In this document: in pieces, positions 18,227-27,564 of the stretch
Numbering within the stretch: the first letter of the stretch is position 1
Layout of the letters: each line of letters opens with the position of its first letter
From: Woeseia sp037968755
GTDB lineage: Bacteria > Pseudomonadota > Gammaproteobacteria > Steroidobacterales > Woeseiaceae
Reading direction: 5' to 3'
Assembly (NCBI GenBank): GCA_037968755.1
Contig: JBBKWB010000045.1
Coordinates: 75,309-139,308 of the forward strand
Length of the DNA: 64,000 bases
Translations under genes and position numbers: made by a program
Notes under the pieces: generated by a model
Database searches by the model: none
What the model was told of the DNA's origin: nothing
The model's input: only the letters and a program-made list of their open reading frames with translations

Positions 18227-21200
18227 ATGTCTTTAAGCCAGAAAATTGCGTTGTACCTCGTTCTGCTGGGTGCCTGTATAGGTATCGGCAGCTACGCGGC
18301 TATCAGCTATACAATTTTTCCGGCATTTGAAGAGTTCGAGGAAAGAGCGGCGATGGAAACCATCGTCCGAGTTGATCGGGTAATTGATGCCGAACGACGA
18401 ACCTTCGAAACCCTGGTCATCGAGTACGCGCACTGGAATGACACTTACAATTTCATACTCGGCAAACACGACGGCTATGTTGAAGAGAATCTGGATGCGG
18501 CGTACTGGCAAGCCATCGGCGTCGACTTCCTGCTGATCTTCGATGCTGACGGCAAACTGTTCTGGAGCATGGACGCTGGCAAAGGTGAAAAGCAGCCCGT
18601 CACTCTTGAAGCGTTCATTCCGGCCGGGCTATTTGCCGGGCACCCGCTGCTGACGTACGGGCCCAGCAAAGACCGAACAGGCGGTCTGATTCGAACAGCA
18701 GAAGGACCCATGCTGGTTGCAGCCGCGCCGGTGCTGACGACGTATGCTGAGGGGCCTTCTGTTGGCACTTTCATGATCCTGCGCAGGATTGGCGATAGCC
18801 TGGTGCAGGACGTTGCCGAACGAGCTACCGCAGAAGTCCGTTTTAAACCAATCAGTGATGATGGTGCTACTGGCTATCTCCCGGGAACGTTGGAGAAGAT
18901 GGTAGTAACCGGTGACCTCCGGCACGTACAGATGACCGAAGCCGCCATTTATGGACACAGACTAATTCCGGATGTGACCGGCGCGCCAGCGGCCATGGTC
19001 GAAATAACCATGCCGCACATGATCACTGCGATAGGCGCGAATACGATTCGTGCTGCAATGATTCTTATAGTGCTGGTGACCGCTGCGTTCCTGGTGGTGG
19101 GTCTGATCATCCTGCGTTTCATGGTCGTTCGGCCTGTAAATGAGCTAGCCGAAAATATGAACCATATCCGCGAAACCGGCGATCTGAAAATCCAGGTAGA
19201 GCTGGGCCGTTCAGACGAGATTGGTGGCCTCGCTCGCGAATTTGCGGAGATGACTACCAACCTCGAAGTCACCCAACGGGAGCTCGAGGCGACTCGTGAT
19301 GTTGCACTCGAAGCATCGAGTGCAAAAAGTGATTTTCTGGCTCGTATGAGTCATGAGATTCGAACTCCCATGAACGGTGTACTCGGGATGACCGAACTAT
19401 TGCGAAACACCGCACTTGATTTCGAGCAGCGTAGATTCACGGAAACGATCTACTCATCAGCGGAAAGCCTGCTCGACATAATTAATGACATTCTGGATTT
19501 CTCCAAAATTGAAGCGGGCAAGATGAGCCTGGAAAATCGCGACATCAACCTCGGCGGCGTCATCGAGGAAACGGTGGACAGCCTGGCCTCGCAGGCGCAC
19601 AAGAAAGGTCTCGAACTGATTAACGATGTCGCGCCTGCTGTACACACGTCCCTAGTAGGCGATGCGGTGCGTATTCGCCAGGTGCTTACCAACCTGACGT
19701 CAAACGCGATTAAGTTCACGAATCGCGGTGAGGTTGTTGTTCGCGCAAGTGTCGGCGAAGAAACCGATGAGTTTATCGATGTGGGTTTTGAGGTGATCGA
19801 TACCGGTATAGGCATCAAACCTGAGAAGCAAGCATTGATATTCGATTCGTTCTCCCAGGAAGATGGCTCCACTACGCGTCTGCACGGCGGCACCGGCCTT
19901 GGTCTGGCCATCAGCCAACAGCTGGTCGAGTTAATGGGCGGAACGCTGGCTGTAGAAAGTAACCCCGGCCTTGGCTCACGCTTCTATTTCAATGTCAGGA
20001 TGAAACGTGGCAGTGGTGATTCCAGGCAACAGCAGCCAACCATGAAGTCCGTCGCGGGCAAGCGCATCCTGGTTGTTGATGACAACGCAACAAACCGTGA
20101 GATTCTCGAGCAGCATCTCAGCAGCTGGCGCGCGCACAGTGACTGCGCTGAAGATGGGGCACATGCTCTACTATTGCTTGAACGCGCCTGCGCTGAAAAT
20201 AATCCATACGAACTCGCAATTCTTGATATGCACATGCCGCGGATGGACGGTTTGCAACTGGCACGTCGGATACGAGAACGCAGCGAATTCGACAACGTCC
20301 CGCTTATGCTGCTCAGTTCGGTCGCCATGCCCGCGAGCGAAGCCACGCTGGAAGAGCTCAAAATCTCCGGGCAATTAACGAAGCCGATTCGCCAGGGCCA
20401 ATTGTACGATTCATTGTCTGTTGTGCTGAGCGGGCAAATACTTGCCGATCGCTACTCACAGAATGGCAGTACCGCCATGCGTGCCTTGCGCGGCAAAGTC
20501 CTGCTGGCTGAGGACAACCCGGTCAACCAGGCGGTCGCCCTGGGCATGCTGGACTCATTAGGTATCGATGTGGCAGTCGTGACGGACGGCAAGGCGGCGA
20601 TACAGGCAATAACGGGTCAGCACTTCGATCTTGTCCTGATGGATTGTCAGATGCCAGTAATGGATGGCCTCGAAGCGACACGCCAGATTCGCAAGGATGA
20701 ACAGGAGTCTGGCCGGGAACCCGTTGCCATCGTAGCGTTGACTGCGAATGCCCTCGCGGGCGATCGGGAGCGCTGTATTGAATCCGGTATGAACGAATAC
20801 CTCGGCAAGCCTTTCACCATGGATCAGTTACACGCCGTCCTCTCCATGTTCCTCAAAACGGAGACCGATACCGAGTTCGAAAATCCTGCGCCGGAAGAAG
20901 AGTTGTCCGCAGAAGCAGCAAGTCTCTTCGATACCCAGAGCATCACCGCAATGCCACTGGATCGCAGTGCACTGGCCGTGTTGAGTGATCTGCAGCAGCC
21001 CGGTATGCCGTGCCTGATCCGCAAGGTGATCGGCATTTATCTCGATAGCTCAAACGACCTTAAAGAACGTCTCGTCGGTGCGATCGACGGCGAGGATATC
21101 AATACAGCCAGAGAGTCAGCGCACGCGCTCAAGTCGAGCAGTATTAACGTTGGCGCAACCCGCCTGGCGGATTATTGCAAGACAATTGAAAACGATGCGC

Positions 21201-21307
21201 GGGAAAACAGCCTTGATGAAGCCCGGCAAATTAAACCGCGATTGGAAAGCGAGTATGTGCGTGTTATCAGCGCGCTAAAAGTTGAACTGGAGAGTGCCAG
21301 AAAATGA
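18227..21307 (+). CDS. Hybrid sensor histidine kinase (CHASE4-HAMP-HisKA-HATPase-REC-REC-HPt)
   Basis: A 1026-residue membrane-bound hybrid kinase. An N-terminal helix and a periplasmic CHASE4-type sensor (about residues 35-270, with EYAHWNDTY) are followed by a second helix near 280-305, HAMP, and HisKA with phospho-acceptor H376 in FLARMSHEIRTPMNG. The HATPase has DTGIGIKPE and GTGLGLAIS. Two receiver domains follow, both with acceptor Asp (LDMHMPRMDG and MDCQMPVMDG), then a histidine phosphotransfer domain with H966 in SAHALKSSS. All relay elements are intact. It overlaps the next gene by 4 bases, so that cyclic-di-GMP protein is the obvious output. Confidence 0.93.
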   Translation: MSLSQKIALYLVLLGACIGIGSYAAISYTIFPAFEEFEERAAMETIVRVDRVIDAERRTFETLVIEYAHWNDTYNFILGKHDGYVEENLDAAYWQAIGVDFLLIFDADGKLFWSMDAGKGEKQPVTLEAFIPAGLFAGHPLLTYGPSKDRTGGLIRTAEGPMLVAAAPVLTTYAEGPSVGTFMILRRIGDSLVQDVAERATAEVRFKPISDDGATGYLPGTLEKMVVTGDLRHVQMTEAAIYGHRLIPDVTGAPAAMVEITMPHMITAIGANTIRAAMILIVLVTAAFLVVGLIILRFMVVRPVNELAENMNHIRETGDLKIQVELGRSDEIGGLAREFAEMTTNLEVTQRELEATRDVALEASSAKSDFLARMSHEIRTPMNGVLGMTELLRNTALDFEQRRFTETIYSSAESLLDIINDILDFSKIEAGKMSLENRDINLGGVIEETVDSLASQAHKKGLELINDVAPAVHTSLVGDAVRIRQVLTNLTSNAIKFTNRGEVVVRASVGEETDEFIDVGFEVIDTGIGIKPEKQALIFDSFSQEDGSTTRLHGGTGLGLAISQQLVELMGGTLAVESNPGLGSRFYFNVRMKRGSGDSRQQQPTMKSVAGKRILVVDDNATNREILEQHLSSWRAHSDCAEDGAHALLLLERACAENNPYELAILDMHMPRMDGLQLARRIRERSEFDNVPLMLLSSVAMPASEATLEELKISGQLTKPIRQGQLYDSLSVVLSGQILADRYSQNGSTAMRALRGKVLLAEDNPVNQAVALGMLDSLGIDVAVVTDGKAAIQAITGQHFDLVLMDCQMPVMDGLEATRQIRKDEQESGREPVAIVALTANALAGDRERCIESGMNEYLGKPFTMDQLHAVLSMFLKTETDTEFENPAPEEELSAEAASLFDTQSITAMPLDRSALAVLSDLQQPGMPCLIRKVIGIYLDSSNDLKERLVGAIDGEDINTARESAHALKSSSINVGATRLADYCKTIENDARENSLDEARQIKPRLESEYVRVISALKVELESARK

Positions 21308-23382
21308 GTTTGCCTCCCAATACTGGATCCTTACCGCTTGCTCCGCTGGCATTGATTGCCGACGATGACGGCACCGTACGCACGATCATGCGGGAGGTGC
21401 TCGAACAAGCCGGCTTCCGCGTCGAAGAGGCCGCGGACGGGCAGACAGCCCTCGACCAGTTCGAACAGCTGTCACCTGATGTTGTGCTGCTGGACGTCGA
21501 GATGCCTCAGATGGACGGCTATACCGTCTGCAAACGTATACGGGCGCAGGAATCACTACGCGCGACGCCGATATTCGTCATTACAGGTCGCGATGACCCA
21601 CAATCAATTCAGCACGCCTATGAGATTGGCGCAACCGACTTCCTGAGTAAGCCCATTTCCTGGACCATTCTCGCGCACCGGGTTCGGTTCGTGTTGCGCG
21701 CGAGTGATGCCCTTAACGAAATCCAGGGTCTCGTTCGCGCCATGCCTGACAAGATCTTCATTCTCAATGAAGAGGGTGAGGTGCTCGCCCGGCACGAGGA
21801 AGAGCGAGTCGGCCAGCCAACGGTGGCTGAGCTGATATCGAGCGACGATTTCAGCGAAGTATTTCCGGATGAAACCCGCGCAGACGTCAAAAGCAAAGTG
21901 GCGGTTGCACTCACCACAGGCAAACCGCAGATTCATGAGCACGCAATCGACAATGGTGGCCAGCATCTCGAGACCCGAATTGTTGGCCGTGACCGCAATT
22001 CAGCTCTGGCGATAGTCCGCAACGTTACTGCTCGCAAAGAATATGAAGACAGGGTCTATGACCTTGCTTACTACGATCAGTTAACAGGCTTGCCGAACCG
22101 GCTGCTGTTTCAACAGTCGCTGGATACGGCGATCAAACAGTCGGAGCGTCGGGAAAATCCGTTCGCGATACTGTTTGTGGATCTGGATCACTTCAAACGA
22201 ATAAACGATACGCTCGGGCATTCAATGGGTGATTCGTTGTTGCGTGCCGTGGCGGACAGGCTGCGCACGTGTACCGGTTATGACGAGCCGGACAGCAAAG
22301 TCGAGATCGCCCGATTGGGCGGTGACGAGTTTGTTGTAATGCTCGGTGGTACAGATTGTGCATTTTCCGCATCCGCAATGGCGGACAATGTCGTGACGGC
22401 ACTAAGCCGGCCGATGGAGTGTGAAGGTCACCGTCTTGTCGTTACGCCCAGTATCGGCATTACGTTGTACCCGCAGGACGGAAACAGTAGCGAAAGCCTG
22501 CTAATGAATGCCGACTCTGCGATGTACCGCGCCAAATCTTCTGGTCGCAACACACACAAGTTCTACTCCAATACGATGCGGATTCGCTCCCTGCATCGTC
22601 TCGACATCGAAAACGAATTGCGTGATGCGATTGCTGGCGACCAGTTCTCGCTACAATATCAGCCGAAGGTCGATTTGAAGAGTTGGTCTGTTGTCGGGCT
22701 GGAGGCGCTGATTCGCTGGAACCACCCGGAACGCGGCTGGATATCCCCAGGCGAGTTTATTCCTATTGCTGAAGAAAGCGGTTTGATTGTGCCCATCGGC
22801 ACCTGGGTCTTGCAGGAAGCCTGCCGGCAGATACGGCGCTGGCGTAACACGTCGCTGCACAGCGCACGGGTATCAGTGAATATTTCAAGTGAGCAAATCT
22901 ACACCGACAACCTGTTGCAAACTGTTATCGACGCAATGCAGGAAAACCAGGTTGGCGCTGAATCTCTGGAGCTGGAGATTACAGAAAGCCTGTTGATGCG
23001 CGATATTGATTCAACCGTAGAAACCCTGAACGAGTTCAAAGAGCTGGGGCTAGCTATCTCGATTGACGATTTCGGCACAGGTTATTCGTCGCTGAGCTAC
23101 CTCACGCGCTTCCCTATCGATACGTTGAAGATTGACCAGTCCTTTGTCCGGGACCTGCATATTGACAGTGATGACGCTGCGATTTGTGCAGCGATACTGG
23201 CCATGGCGCGCAAGCTGAACCTGAACGTCGTCGCCGAAGGCGTGGAAATTGACGAGCAACTGCAATTCTTGCGCAGTCACGGCTGCAACCAGATACAGGG
23301 TTATCTTTACAGCAAGCCGTTGCCACCAGCGGATCTTGAACGCCTCATGGACGAGAAGGCGGAAAAGGCCGTCTACGCCTGA
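21304..23382 (+). CDS. Response regulator with PAS, GGDEF and EAL domains
   Basis: A 692-residue cyclic-di-GMP enzyme. The receiver domain (~15-130) has acceptor D64 in VLLDVEMPQMDG. A PAS-like segment follows at ~140-245. The diguanylate cyclase domain carries intact GGDEF near residues 339-343 and lacks an obvious RxxD inhibitory site before it. The phosphodiesterase domain carries intact EAL at ~467-469, plus DDFGTGYSSLSYL and KIDQSFV. Both activities look possible, so the net direction is undetermined. Coupled by ATGA to the hybrid kinase, it is most likely phosphorylated through that relay. Confidence 0.93.
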   Translation: MSLPPNTGSLPLAPLALIADDDGTVRTIMREVLEQAGFRVEEAADGQTALDQFEQLSPDVVLLDVEMPQMDGYTVCKRIRAQESLRATPIFVITGRDDPQSIQHAYEIGATDFLSKPISWTILAHRVRFVLRASDALNEIQGLVRAMPDKIFILNEEGEVLARHEEERVGQPTVAELISSDDFSEVFPDETRADVKSKVAVALTTGKPQIHEHAIDNGGQHLETRIVGRDRNSALAIVRNVTARKEYEDRVYDLAYYDQLTGLPNRLLFQQSLDTAIKQSERRENPFAILFVDLDHFKRINDTLGHSMGDSLLRAVADRLRTCTGYDEPDSKVEIARLGGDEFVVMLGGTDCAFSASAMADNVVTALSRPMECEGHRLVVTPSIGITLYPQDGNSSESLLMNADSAMYRAKSSGRNTHKFYSNTMRIRSLHRLDIENELRDAIAGDQFSLQYQPKVDLKSWSVVGLEALIRWNHPERGWISPGEFIPIAEESGLIVPIGTWVLQEACRQIRRWRNTSLHSARVSVNISSEQIYTDNLLQTVIDAMQENQVGAESLELEITESLLMRDIDSTVETLNEFKELGLAISIDDFGTGYSSLSYLTRFPIDTLKIDQSFVRDLHIDSDDAAICAAILAMARKLNLNVVAEGVEIDEQLQFLRSHGCNQIQGYLYSKPLPPADLERLMDEKAEKAVYA

Positions 23383-23414
23383 TTCGAGCGGTGCCCTGAG
23401 GCGAAGTCGTAAGG

Positions 23415-23455
23415 CCCGGGTTTCACTATCTGGTATAGGTGACGGGAAATCCGGG
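23415..23455 (+). terminator. Stem-loop after the cyclic-di-GMP gene
   Basis: CCCGGGTTTC pairs with GAAATCCGGG (one G-T pair), and an inner CTAT/ATAG pairing lies within the loop. It sits 33 bases after the stop codon and before the oxygenase gene. No T run follows, so termination is plausible but not certain. Confidence 0.4.
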
Positions 23456-23512
23456 TGGCCGATGCATAATTTGTTGTGAACAGACCAACAAACTGTGTGC
23501 ACTCTGGAAGCC

Positions 23513-24718
23513 ATGAGCAATACGACTAACATCGCCGAACTAATCGAGAGTCAACGACCGGGCTGGTCTCTTGATCAGCGCTTCTATACCGACCCTGACA
23601 TATACCGCCTCGAACTGGAGCGCATCATTACGCGCAACTGGGTATTGGCCGGCCACCAGTCAGAATTGCCGCGGCCCGGTGATTTCAAGGTCGTGAAAGT
23701 GGCCAATGAGTCCGCCATTATTGTCAGGAACCAGCAAGGCGAGCTGCGCGCACACGCCAATGTTTGCCGGCATCGCGGTTCGCTGGTCTGCCTGGAGAAT
23801 GCCGGCAACACGCGCAAGTTCGAATGCCCGTACCACGGCTGGATGTACGATAACGACGGTCAGTTGCTGGCGGCGCGCAATATGCCGGAGGATTTCGACA
23901 AGAGCGCACACGGCTTGCATCCGGTGTCGCTGCAAGTTCTCGGTGGCTTGCTGTTTGTTTGTTTTTCCGATTCACCGCCCTCTCTGGACAGCGCTCGCCG
24001 TGATCTGGCCGAACCCTTCGCGATGTTCGACTTTGAGAATCTCAAGGTTGTTGAAAAGAAAACTTATCCAATTGCCGCGAATTGGAAACTTGCTGTCGAA
24101 AATTACCAGGAGTGTTATCACTGCGCTACCGCTCATCCCGACTATGCGCGTATGCATACCTTGATGCTCGATTCGAGCAAACGCGAGCGGGTGCAGCAGC
24201 ATATGCTTGATCGCATGGAAGACTGCGGCCTCAAGAATATTGAGTTTGACTGCGTTGATACGCTCGCGCCAGATGGCGAGCAGGGTTACGGCTATAGCCG
24301 TTCTGCAATGTTCGACGGCTACAAAACCGGCAGTCGCGATGGCCAGCCATTGGCGCCTTTGCTGGGAAAACTCACCGATTACGACGGCGGCGCATCGGAT
24401 TTTACGGTCGGACCGTTCTCATTCCTGCTCGCGTACAGCGATCATGTTGTTGGCTACGTGTTTACGCCGGTCGATCAGCACAACTGTAACTGCGAGATTT
24501 ACTGGCTGGTGCGCAATGATGCCGAGGCAGGCAAAGACTACAAGCTCGATGAGCTGACCTGGCTCTGGGATATCACTACCCTGGCGGACGAGCGGATTAT
24601 CGTCAACAATTGGCAGGGCGTGCAGTCGCGCTATTACCGCTCTGGCCGGTTCTCTGGCATGGAACGTATGGAAGCGCGTTACATCGAGTGGATTCTGCAG
24701 CAGTTGCGGGCAGACTGA
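23513..24718 (+). CDS. Rieske non-heme iron oxygenase, quaternary-ammonium type
   Basis: A 401-residue oxygenase alpha subunit. The Rieske [2Fe-2S] ligands are C85, H87, C105 and H108. The mononuclear iron motif NYQECYHCATAHPDY provides H203 and H208. Its bridging position is Glu (E200) instead of the Asp typical of ring-hydroxylating dioxygenases. That substitution is known from carnitine oxygenase CntA and related enzymes acting on quaternary ammonium compounds. The ATG at 23513 has GGAAG close upstream; a GTG at 23495 is less likely. No reductase gene is nearby. It converges on the polyamine-type transporter operon. Confidence 0.88.
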   Translation: MSNTTNIAELIESQRPGWSLDQRFYTDPDIYRLELERIITRNWVLAGHQSELPRPGDFKVVKVANESAIIVRNQQGELRAHANVCRHRGSLVCLENAGNTRKFECPYHGWMYDNDGQLLAARNMPEDFDKSAHGLHPVSLQVLGGLLFVCFSDSPPSLDSARRDLAEPFAMFDFENLKVVEKKTYPIAANWKLAVENYQECYHCATAHPDYARMHTLMLDSSKRERVQQHMLDRMEDCGLKNIEFDCVDTLAPDGEQGYGYSRSAMFDGYKTGSRDGQPLAPLLGKLTDYDGGASDFTVGPFSFLLAYSDHVVGYVFTPVDQHNCNCEIYWLVRNDAEAGKDYKLDELTWLWDITTLADERIIVNNWQGVQSRYYRSGRFSGMERMEARYIEWILQQLRAD

Positions 24719-24739
24719 CCGCCGCTCGCAGGTCCAGGT

Positions 24740-25546
24740 TCAACTCTGCGTACTACCGCGCCTTCCAAACCACCATGCGAGTGCTACGCCTGCTGTCACC
24801 AGCACGATAATCAGGGTAGCGAGTGCGTTGATATCCGGGGTCACGCCCAGTTTGACCTTGGAAAAGATCAGCATAGGCAACGTGCTGCCGCCGGGCCCGG
24901 AAACAAAACTCGCGATCACGAGGTCATCAAGCGACAACGTGAACGCCAGCAGCCAGCCAGCAATCATTGCGGGTGCGATTAGCGGCAAAGTGATGTCAAA
25001 AACGATACGCAACGGCCGGCAACCCAGGTCCATCGCGGCTTCTTCCAGAGAAATATCCATCGCTTTCAATCGCGACTGCACGATGACCGTGACGTAGGCA
25101 AGCGCGAACGTGGTGTGCGCGATCGTAATCGTGCCGAAGCCACGCTGTGCCGGCCAGCCGAGAAATTTTTGCAGGCTGACAAACAGCAGCAGCAACGACA
25201 AGCCCGTAATTACTTCCGGCATGACGAGCGGCGAGGTCACCATGCCGGACAGCAAGGTGCGACCGCGGAAGCGGCCGAAGCGCACCAGCGCCAATGCGAT
25301 CATGGTGCCGAAAACGGTGGCAAGGGTTGCCGAGACCGCGGCAATACGCAGGCTCAGCCACGCCGCCTCGAGCACTTCTTCGTTGTGCAATAACTCGCCG
25401 TACCAGCGGGTTGAGAACCCACCCCAAACCGTTGCCAGCCGCGAGTCGTTGAACGAGTACACCATGACCGAGATCAGCGGCACGTACAGAAATGCATAGC
25501 CGAAGGCGAGTACCGAGAACAGGAACACGGGCTGACGGCGATTCAT
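24740..25546 (-). CDS. potI: ABC transporter permease, putrescine type
   Basis: A 268-residue inner-membrane permease with six predicted helices and the binding-protein-dependent transport signature EEAAMDLGCRPLRIVFDITLPL (EAA loop) contacting the ATPase. The N-terminal YAFLYVPLISVMVYSFNDSR is typical of PotC/PotI permeases. It is the last gene of a four-gene importer set, overlapping the other permease by 4 bases. The PotI name follows from the PotF-like binding protein encoded in the same set; substrate specificity is inferred. Confidence 0.85.
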   Translation of the reverse strand: MNRRQPVFLFSVLAFGYAFLYVPLISVMVYSFNDSRLATVWGGFSTRWYGELLHNEEVLEAAWLSLRIAAVSATLATVFGTMIALALVRFGRFRGRTLLSGMVTSPLVMPEVITGLSLLLLFVSLQKFLGWPAQRGFGTITIAHTTFALAYVTVIVQSRLKAMDISLEEAAMDLGCRPLRIVFDITLPLIAPAMIAGWLLAFTLSLDDLVIASFVSGPGGSTLPMLIFSKVKLGVTPDINALATLIIVLVTAGVALAWWFGRRGSTQS

Positions 25547-26427
25547 TGTGTGACCTCGTCGTCAGCACTTTGCCGTTGCAGAAACATGATCGGCACGACC
25601 AGTAACAGCAACAACACAATCGCAACCGCGGACGCCAGCGGCCAGTCGCGATTGACGAAAAACTCGTCAAACAACACGCGGCCGATCATCAGTGATTCCG
25701 GGCCACCGAGCAAATAGGGTATGACGTACTCGCCGATGGCTGGTATGAACACAAGCAGGCAACCCGCTATGACACCGGGCCGGGCCAGCGGCCAGGTAAT
25801 GTCGCGGAATGCCCGCCAGGGGTTTGCGCCGAGATCCATAGCGGCGTCGACGAGGTCGTTATCCAGGCGCTCCAGCGTGGCGTAAACCGGCAGAATCATG
25901 AACGGCAGGTAGGAATAGACCAGACCGATGTAGACCGCGAGGTCGGTATACATCAACTGCAAAGGCTGGTCGATCAAGCCCGCCCACAGCAGCAGGTTGT
26001 TGATCACACCGTAGGTATTCATCAGGCCCATCCATGCGTACACCCGCAGCAGAAATGAAATCCAGAAGGGCAGGATGATCAGCAGCAGGAACAGGTTACG
26101 CAGCCCGGGGCCTGCCCGCGCAATCGCGTAGGCCATCGGAAAACCGAGCAGCAGGCAGAATACCGTAGCTGTTGCGGCGGTCATGAGCGATTTCAGGTAA
26201 GAGAGACCGTATAACTTGTCGGTCAGCAGGAAGCGGTAGTTATCCAGGGTGGCCAGCCAGTTGCCGTTGTCGTCAACGGTGGGCGTAAACGGCGGCAGGC
26301 CGATGACCGGGTCAGAGAAGCTGATCTGGAAGACGATCAGAAACGGCGCAAGAAAAAACAGCAGCAACCAGATGTACGGCAGGGCTACCGTTACTTTCTG
26401 CCAACGCATGTCTGCCGATTTTTGCAT
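25543..26427 (-). CDS. potH: ABC transporter permease, putrescine type
   Basis: A 294-residue permease forming the transmembrane channel with the PotI-like subunit. It has six hydrophobic segments and the EAA motif in VDAAMDLGANPWRAFRDITWPLARPG. The long periplasmic segment after the first helix (VDDNGNWLATLDNYRFLLTDKLY) is typical of PotB/PotH. It starts 1 base after the ATPase stop and overlaps the following permease by 4 bases, so expression is tightly coupled. Confidence 0.87.
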   Translation of the reverse strand: MQKSADMRWQKVTVALPYIWLLLFFLAPFLIVFQISFSDPVIGLPPFTPTVDDNGNWLATLDNYRFLLTDKLYGLSYLKSLMTAATATVFCLLLGFPMAYAIARAGPGLRNLFLLLIILPFWISFLLRVYAWMGLMNTYGVINNLLLWAGLIDQPLQLMYTDLAVYIGLVYSYLPFMILPVYATLERLDNDLVDAAMDLGANPWRAFRDITWPLARPGVIAGCLLVFIPAIGEYVIPYLLGGPESLMIGRVLFDEFFVNRDWPLASAVAIVLLLLLVVPIMFLQRQSADDEVTQ

Positions 26428-26428
26428 G

Positions 26429-27541
26429 TCAGCTCGTCAACACAATCGCGCTGTCGGTTTTCCAGGATATGAATACCTTGTCGTCCCACTCAACTTTGTG
26501 CTCCGGCGCGCGTTGCCGGTTCTGGGCGCTGACCTGGATTATCTTGCCGCTCGCCAGTTTCACCCGGTACAGCGACAGATTTCCGAAGTAGCCGAGGTCT
26601 TCGACGATGCCTTCCATGCAAGTGGAATCGGCGCCGCCAGGCCGCGACTGGCTGATGTAGATTTTCTCCGGGCGCACTGCGACCGTAAGTTCCTCGCCGA
26701 CCTTGTGACTTAGTGTTGATTGAGCGTGCAGGAGCGGTTCTGCTTCGCCGGCTCGCACCGCAATCTGATCATCATCGATACTTTCAACCGTGCCATCAAA
26801 CATGTTGATCGTGCCGATAAAGTCCGCGACAAAACGGTCCGCCGGGTACTCGTAAACAGTGCCCGGTTGATCAACCTGGCAAAAACGACCCTTGTCCATA
26901 ACCGCAATGCGGCTGGACAGGATCATCGCTTCTTCCTGATCGTGCGTGACCACCACAAAGGTAACGCCAAGCCGGTCCTGGATACTCATCAACTCGAACT
27001 GGGTGTATTCGCGCAGCTTTTTGTCGAGTGCTGCCAACGGCTCATCCAGCAGGAGCACGCGCGGCTGCTTGACGAGCGCACGTGCCAGGGCAACCCGCTG
27101 CCGCTGGCCGCCGGAGAGTTGTTTCGGTTTACGCTCGCCAAGAGTGTCGAGTTTGACGAGCTTGAGCATGTCCTGAACGCGGGTGGTGATTTCGTCTTTG
27201 GGAACGCCCTCTTTCTTCAGCCCGTAGGCGACATTCTGTGTGACGTTCATATGCGGAAACAATGCGTACGACTGGAACATCATGTTCACGGGCCGTCGAT
27301 ACGCGGGTAGCTCGGTAACGTCGCGACCGTCAATCAGCACCTGACCCGCGCTCGGTGATTCGAAGCCAGCCATAATGCGCAGCAGCGTCGTCTTGCCGCA
27401 GCCTGAACCGCCGAGTATTGAGAACAACTCACCCTGCGCGACCTGCAGGCTGACATCGTCGACCGCCTTGAAGTCGCCGAAGCGCTTGCTGACATGGCGT
27501 AGTTCTATGATCGGCGTGCTACTTGTTTCTTCTGTCTGCAT
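26429..27541 (-). CDS. potG: ABC transporter ATP-binding protein, putrescine type
   Basis: A 370-residue ATPase with Walker A (GGSGCGKTTLL), Q-loop (NMMFQSYALFPHM), signature LSGGQRQRVALARAL, Walker B with DEPLAALD and a switch His. A C-terminal TOBE-type regulatory domain follows (AVRPEKIYIS). It energises import through the two permeases encoded next to it. The start is placed at 27541; an in-frame ATG at 27592 would add 17 residues and overlap the binding-protein gene by 28 bases. Both remain possible. Confidence 0.9.
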   Translation of the reverse strand: MQTEETSSTPIIELRHVSKRFGDFKAVDDVSLQVAQGELFSILGGSGCGKTTLLRIMAGFESPSAGQVLIDGRDVTELPAYRRPVNMMFQSYALFPHMNVTQNVAYGLKKEGVPKDEITTRVQDMLKLVKLDTLGERKPKQLSGGQRQRVALARALVKQPRVLLLDEPLAALDKKLREYTQFELMSIQDRLGVTFVVVTHDQEEAMILSSRIAVMDKGRFCQVDQPGTVYEYPADRFVADFIGTINMFDGTVESIDDDQIAVRAGEAEPLLHAQSTLSHKVGEELTVAVRPEKIYISQSRPGGADSTCMEGIVEDLGYFGNLSLYRVKLASGKIIQVSAQNRQRAPEHKVEWDDKVFISWKTDSAIVLTS

Positions 27542-27564
27542 CCCACTCTCAGTGTTGCTGGTAT

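Noticed and set aside
23513..24718. Aromatic ring-hydroxylating dioxygenase annotation for the Rieske gene
   Set aside because: The bridging residue is Glu, there is no beta subunit, and the neighbours handle amines, so a quaternary-ammonium-type enzyme is preferred.
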